DNA of 64,000 nt from CAWANF01 sp963783355 (lineage in GTDB: Bacteria > Bacteroidota > Rhodothermia > Balneolales > DATFMH01): positions 186,001-250,000 of the forward strand of contig CAWANF010000005.1 in NCBI GenBank assembly GCA_963783355.1, written 5' to 3'. Each line of letters opens with the position of its first letter. The first letter of the stretch is position 1. The notes beneath the pieces are model-generated. The model was not told the DNA's origin. It did no database searches and saw nothing but the letters and a program-made list of their open reading frames with translations. Positions 61,397 through 64,000 of the stretch are shown here, one piece after another. The translations under genes and the position numbers were made by a program.

Positions 61397-62555
61397 ATAC
61401 AAAATCTTATATGCTGGCAAATATCTAAGAGGATTTCACAAGAATCTAATTGAAAATCCACCCAAAGGCATATCATATGTTTTTGAGGATAACACATCAC
61501 AGCCAAAATTCTTTGAAACCAAACCTTGGTACATCAAAGTACTTCTTAAATTATGGCACGGTAAAATAGGTGATATATTGGGACTAATTTTCAGGGCCAA
61601 GATAAAGAAACATAACCAGGTAGACGCCATCCAGACCTACAATAGATTCATCACGTCCAATGGAATTCCTTATGTAATTTATCTTGAAAACCCCACGGCG
61701 CCTTATCATTATGATTTAAATAGAGTGCACACAACATTGGGTTCACTTCGTTTAAAAAAGATTCTGAACGATCCAAATTTGAAGGCTGTGATATGCATGT
61801 CAAAGGCCTGCTTCAATACTGTTGAGAAACTTGTTCCAGATTTCCAAAAGAGCAAATATCAGATATATCCATTCATACCGTTAAATCCGCATGTTAATGA
61901 AGATATTATTGAAAAACGGTGCAAAGAGCCAAATTTAAGAACTCTCTTTGTTGCTTCAGATTTTGTCTTGAAAGGAGGCACCGAAATCATATCTGCTTTT
62001 GAAAAACTAAAAAGCTCGTCGATTCAACTTACTTTAATCACAATACGAGAAAGCATCCCGAAATTTTGGAAGAAACGCATAGAAAAGCTCAGCCCGATTG
62101 TAAAAATTTTGGAATTCAATTTAAAACCTGCAGAACTGGCTCAAATATATGCGCAATCACACGTTCTGATTCACCCAACTTACAAAGATAGTTTTGGTTT
62201 AGTTATACTTGAGGCTATCAAATCCGGTTTACCTATCATTGCTACAAATTTATATTCTATCCCGGAAATGGTGACTATCGAAAATGGTTATGTGATGGAT
62301 CCCCCAAAATTTTATTTTACTTCTGACAAAATGCCTAATCCACATTATTGGAAAAATGAGAAAGACTTACTTAAAGATACCCCGGATAAAAAACTTATAA
62401 AGTTTATCATTAGTTCTCTAAAAGAGCTCGAGACAAACAGAGAACTTCTTACCAAAAAGTCTTTATCATCCTGGAACTTAGCACAAAATAATTCTTTTGC
62501 CGAAGAAAGCATACATAAACAATGGTTTAAAGTATACCAAGATATCTTATCATAA
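61383..62555 (+). CDS. GT-B type glycosyltransferase
   Basis: This 390-residue transferase starts at ATG 61383, overlapping the preceding gene by 14 bases. It is Lys/Asn-rich with a GT-B layout: KYKILYAGKYLRGFHKN, then IPYVIYLENPTAPYHYDL, RTLFVASDFVLKGGTEII, and the donor motif HPTYKDSFGLVILEAIKSG (E near the end) with ATNLYSIPEMVTIENGYV. Its base composition is more AT-rich than the preceding genes, as is that of the next gene, suggesting a later acquisition. Confidence 0.8.
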   Translation: MNKRKYKILYAGKYLRGFHKNLIENPPKGISYVFEDNTSQPKFFETKPWYIKVLLKLWHGKIGDILGLIFRAKIKKHNQVDAIQTYNRFITSNGIPYVIYLENPTAPYHYDLNRVHTTLGSLRLKKILNDPNLKAVICMSKACFNTVEKLVPDFQKSKYQIYPFIPLNPHVNEDIIEKRCKEPNLRTLFVASDFVLKGGTEIISAFEKLKSSSIQLTLITIRESIPKFWKKRIEKLSPIVKILEFNLKPAELAQIYAQSHVLIHPTYKDSFGLVILEAIKSGLPIIATNLYSIPEMVTIENGYVMDPPKFYFTSDKMPNPHYWKNEKDLLKDTPDKKLIKFIISSLKELETNRELLTKKSLSSWNLAQNNSFAEESIHKQWFKVYQDILS

Positions 62556-62576
62556 GATATTCAACGAAGCAGCAAC

Positions 62577-63710
62577 ATGATAAACGATAAAGAGAGAAAA
62601 ATACTTCAGCTTGATTTAAATGGCACCTCACCAGTTTATACTGCATATATAAACGATGCATTAATCCAAATAGGCTACAAAGCGGTCATCTCTGGCATAA
62701 ATCGAAATGTAAGACCTGATTTAAAAACAGCTTATACTTCAGGTATGGATTGATCTCAATACATAAGAAACAAGAATATTAAGAATGTATTTAAGTTTCT
62801 TGAGTATGTAATTAATTGGATTCATACTCTTATAATCGCTCCTGATTTTGATGCTATTCATATTCAATGGCTACCCTTGCTTCAATACAATAATATTGAC
62901 CTTTTTTTCCTGAACAGACTGTTGACCCGAAACTCCAATATTGGTTATGAAGTTCACAACATTTTTCCTCATGATGTCTCGTCAAAGAAACTACAGAAAA
63001 GATTTCAAGAACTTTATGTAAAAATTCCCAAACTGATAGTGCATACAAATAAGTCAAAAAAAGACTTGGTAAATATTTTTAAAATCCCGGAAACAAAAAT
63101 CACTGTAATGCCTCTTGGGCCATTATATCATGAAAAAGCTGATAATGAACCAGCTTCTAATGACAGCAATAAAACCATAGGAATGATTGGCGTCATACGT
63201 TCATATAAGGGTGTTGAAGATACCATTGAGGTTCTCAAAATACTTTACAAAAAGGATACAAACATCTCCCTTTTATTAGCAGGAAACGGTCCATCCTCAT
63301 ACTTAAAACAGTTAGATGAACGGATCGAAGAATATAATCTAAACAGTTATGTTAAAAGAATTTATCGTTTTCTCCCTGAAGATGAAATGATCAACTTATA
63401 TAAACGATGCCGTGTAATATTAGCTCCATACAGAGATATTGAACAAAGTGGTGCTGTTACAACGGCGTTAGCTTTGGGTGTACCTGTAGTCGGATATAAT
63501 GTCGGTGGTCTTCCTGAATTAATACAAAATGATTATAACGGGATACTTGTAGAACGCGATAACATACCGGAACTTGGACTTGCTGTAATGAGAATACTTA
63601 ATAATAATCCAATTGTAATGCACAAAAACTGCCGCCAGTCAATGAAAAATAACTCCTGGGAGAAAAATGCCAGAATTCTGGCGACGTGTTATAATATCAA
63701 GCTACTTTAG
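62577..63710 (+). pseudogene. GT4-like glycosyltransferase interrupted by an in-frame TGA
   Basis: A single frame runs from ATG 62577 to 63710 (377 codons), broken only by TGA at 62751-62753 (codon 59), within SGMD-stop-SQYIRNKN. Before it lie ILQLDLNGTSPVYTAYI and IQIGYKAVISGI. After it come AIHIQWLPLLQY, GYEVHNIFPHDV, IGMIGVIRSYKGVEDTIEVL, LLLAGNGPSSYLKQ, and the donor region YRDIEQSGAVTTALALGVPV. A Trp codon (TGG) would restore a normal GT-B. TGA is a stop for many other genes here, so recoding is unlikely. It is either a nonsense mutation or a base error. The C-terminal part alone could restart internally but would lack part of the acceptor domain. Confidence 0.75.
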
Positions 63711-64000
63711 ACAAGTAAAGAAACGCCCACTTCTAATATCTGTTTTAAGTAAATGAAGAAATATGAGATTATAAAACAAAAATTTTCATATTGTTCAACT
63801 CCCTCATCTTGTTTGACTAACATAGATGAATAATAAATCCTTTTAATAATTCATATCAGACATTATTCTTGATACATATTTTGGATAAAAGCAGGGATAC
63901 AGCACACTTTTTATTAGGTTCTTTATTTTTAACAAAAAACATGTATTTATTTAAACTTATCAAGTAGTTTAACCTTCTTCGAACCTATAATATATTTTGA
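63711..64000 (+). other. AT-rich window end without recognised genes
   Basis: The last 290 bases are AT-rich with no coherent ORF, hairpin or repeat. The glycosyltransferase cluster may continue beyond the window. Confidence 0.4.

Noticed and set aside
62751..62753. TGA read as Trp or selenocysteine
   Set aside because: Many genes in the window end in TGA, there is no sign of a SECIS-like hairpin just after it, and glycosyltransferases are not selenoproteins.

Overview
The window is a polysaccharide-biosynthesis-rich stretch of an AT-rich Gram-negative genome. A DUF4293 protein, SPOR and SLBB lipoproteins, and an argB-argD-argC-argJ run together with a GAF/SpoIIE partner-switching module point to a Bacteroidota-allied lineage (FCB group, for example Balneolales/Rhodothermota-like or Ignavibacteria/Calditrichota-like). 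That placement is an inference from gene content; there is no rRNA here. No tRNA, CRISPR array or intact transposase gene was seen.

Layout. 1-1404: a degraded accessory strip with three copies of a palindromic repeat, a lipoprotein gene broken at an 8-G tract, a small secreted protein whose 3' end lies in a repeat, and a frameshifted two-helix membrane protein. 1406-12620: WecA-type initiating phosphotransferase, a GT2, then a minus-strand operon (polymerase, GT4, SDR, GT4, NodU-type carbamoyltransferase) closed by a hairpin terminator, and a plus-strand pair (SDR, GT4). 12784-18299: minus-strand operon of GT2, GT4, deacetylase-like protein, WecB epimerase and another glycosyltransferase. 18493-27879: a tightly overlapping ten-gene operon for a nonulosonic (legionaminic-type) acid: SDR, LegC-like aminotransferase, LegI/NeuB, LegG/NeuC, a sugar N-formyltransferase, a PtmE-like nucleotidyltransferase, LegF/NeuA, a frame-broken SDR, a Gfo/Idh/MocA oxidoreductase and a PtmA-like SDR. 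28196-38435: CE4 deacetylase, an HP-motif glycosyltransferase, ABC flippase, SLBB-only protein, BY-kinase (Wzc-like), YdjC-like deacetylase and a large orphan lipoprotein. 39063-49812: a housekeeping block with a SPOR lipoprotein, the arginine genes, an alpha/beta hydrolase, a STAS / anti-sigma kinase / SpoIIE phosphatase module and an MltF-type transglycosylase. 50816-53394: two EamA transporters and DUF4293. 53554-63710: a second export set (Wza-, Wzz- and Wzy-like) followed by five glycosyltransferases, the last interrupted by an in-frame TGA.

How it works together. The genes would build lipid-linked repeat units (WecA and many GTs), decorate them (carbamoyl, N-formyl, deacetylation), supply a CMP-nonulosonate, flip (ABC flippase), polymerise (two Wzy candidates) and export them (two Wza/Wzz-type sets). 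The most distinctive point is that a sugar N-formyltransferase occupies the step where the known legionaminic pathway uses the LegH acetyltransferase, predicting an N-formylated legionaminic acid. Several genes carry single-base lesions; whether these are real or assembly errors needs the reads.
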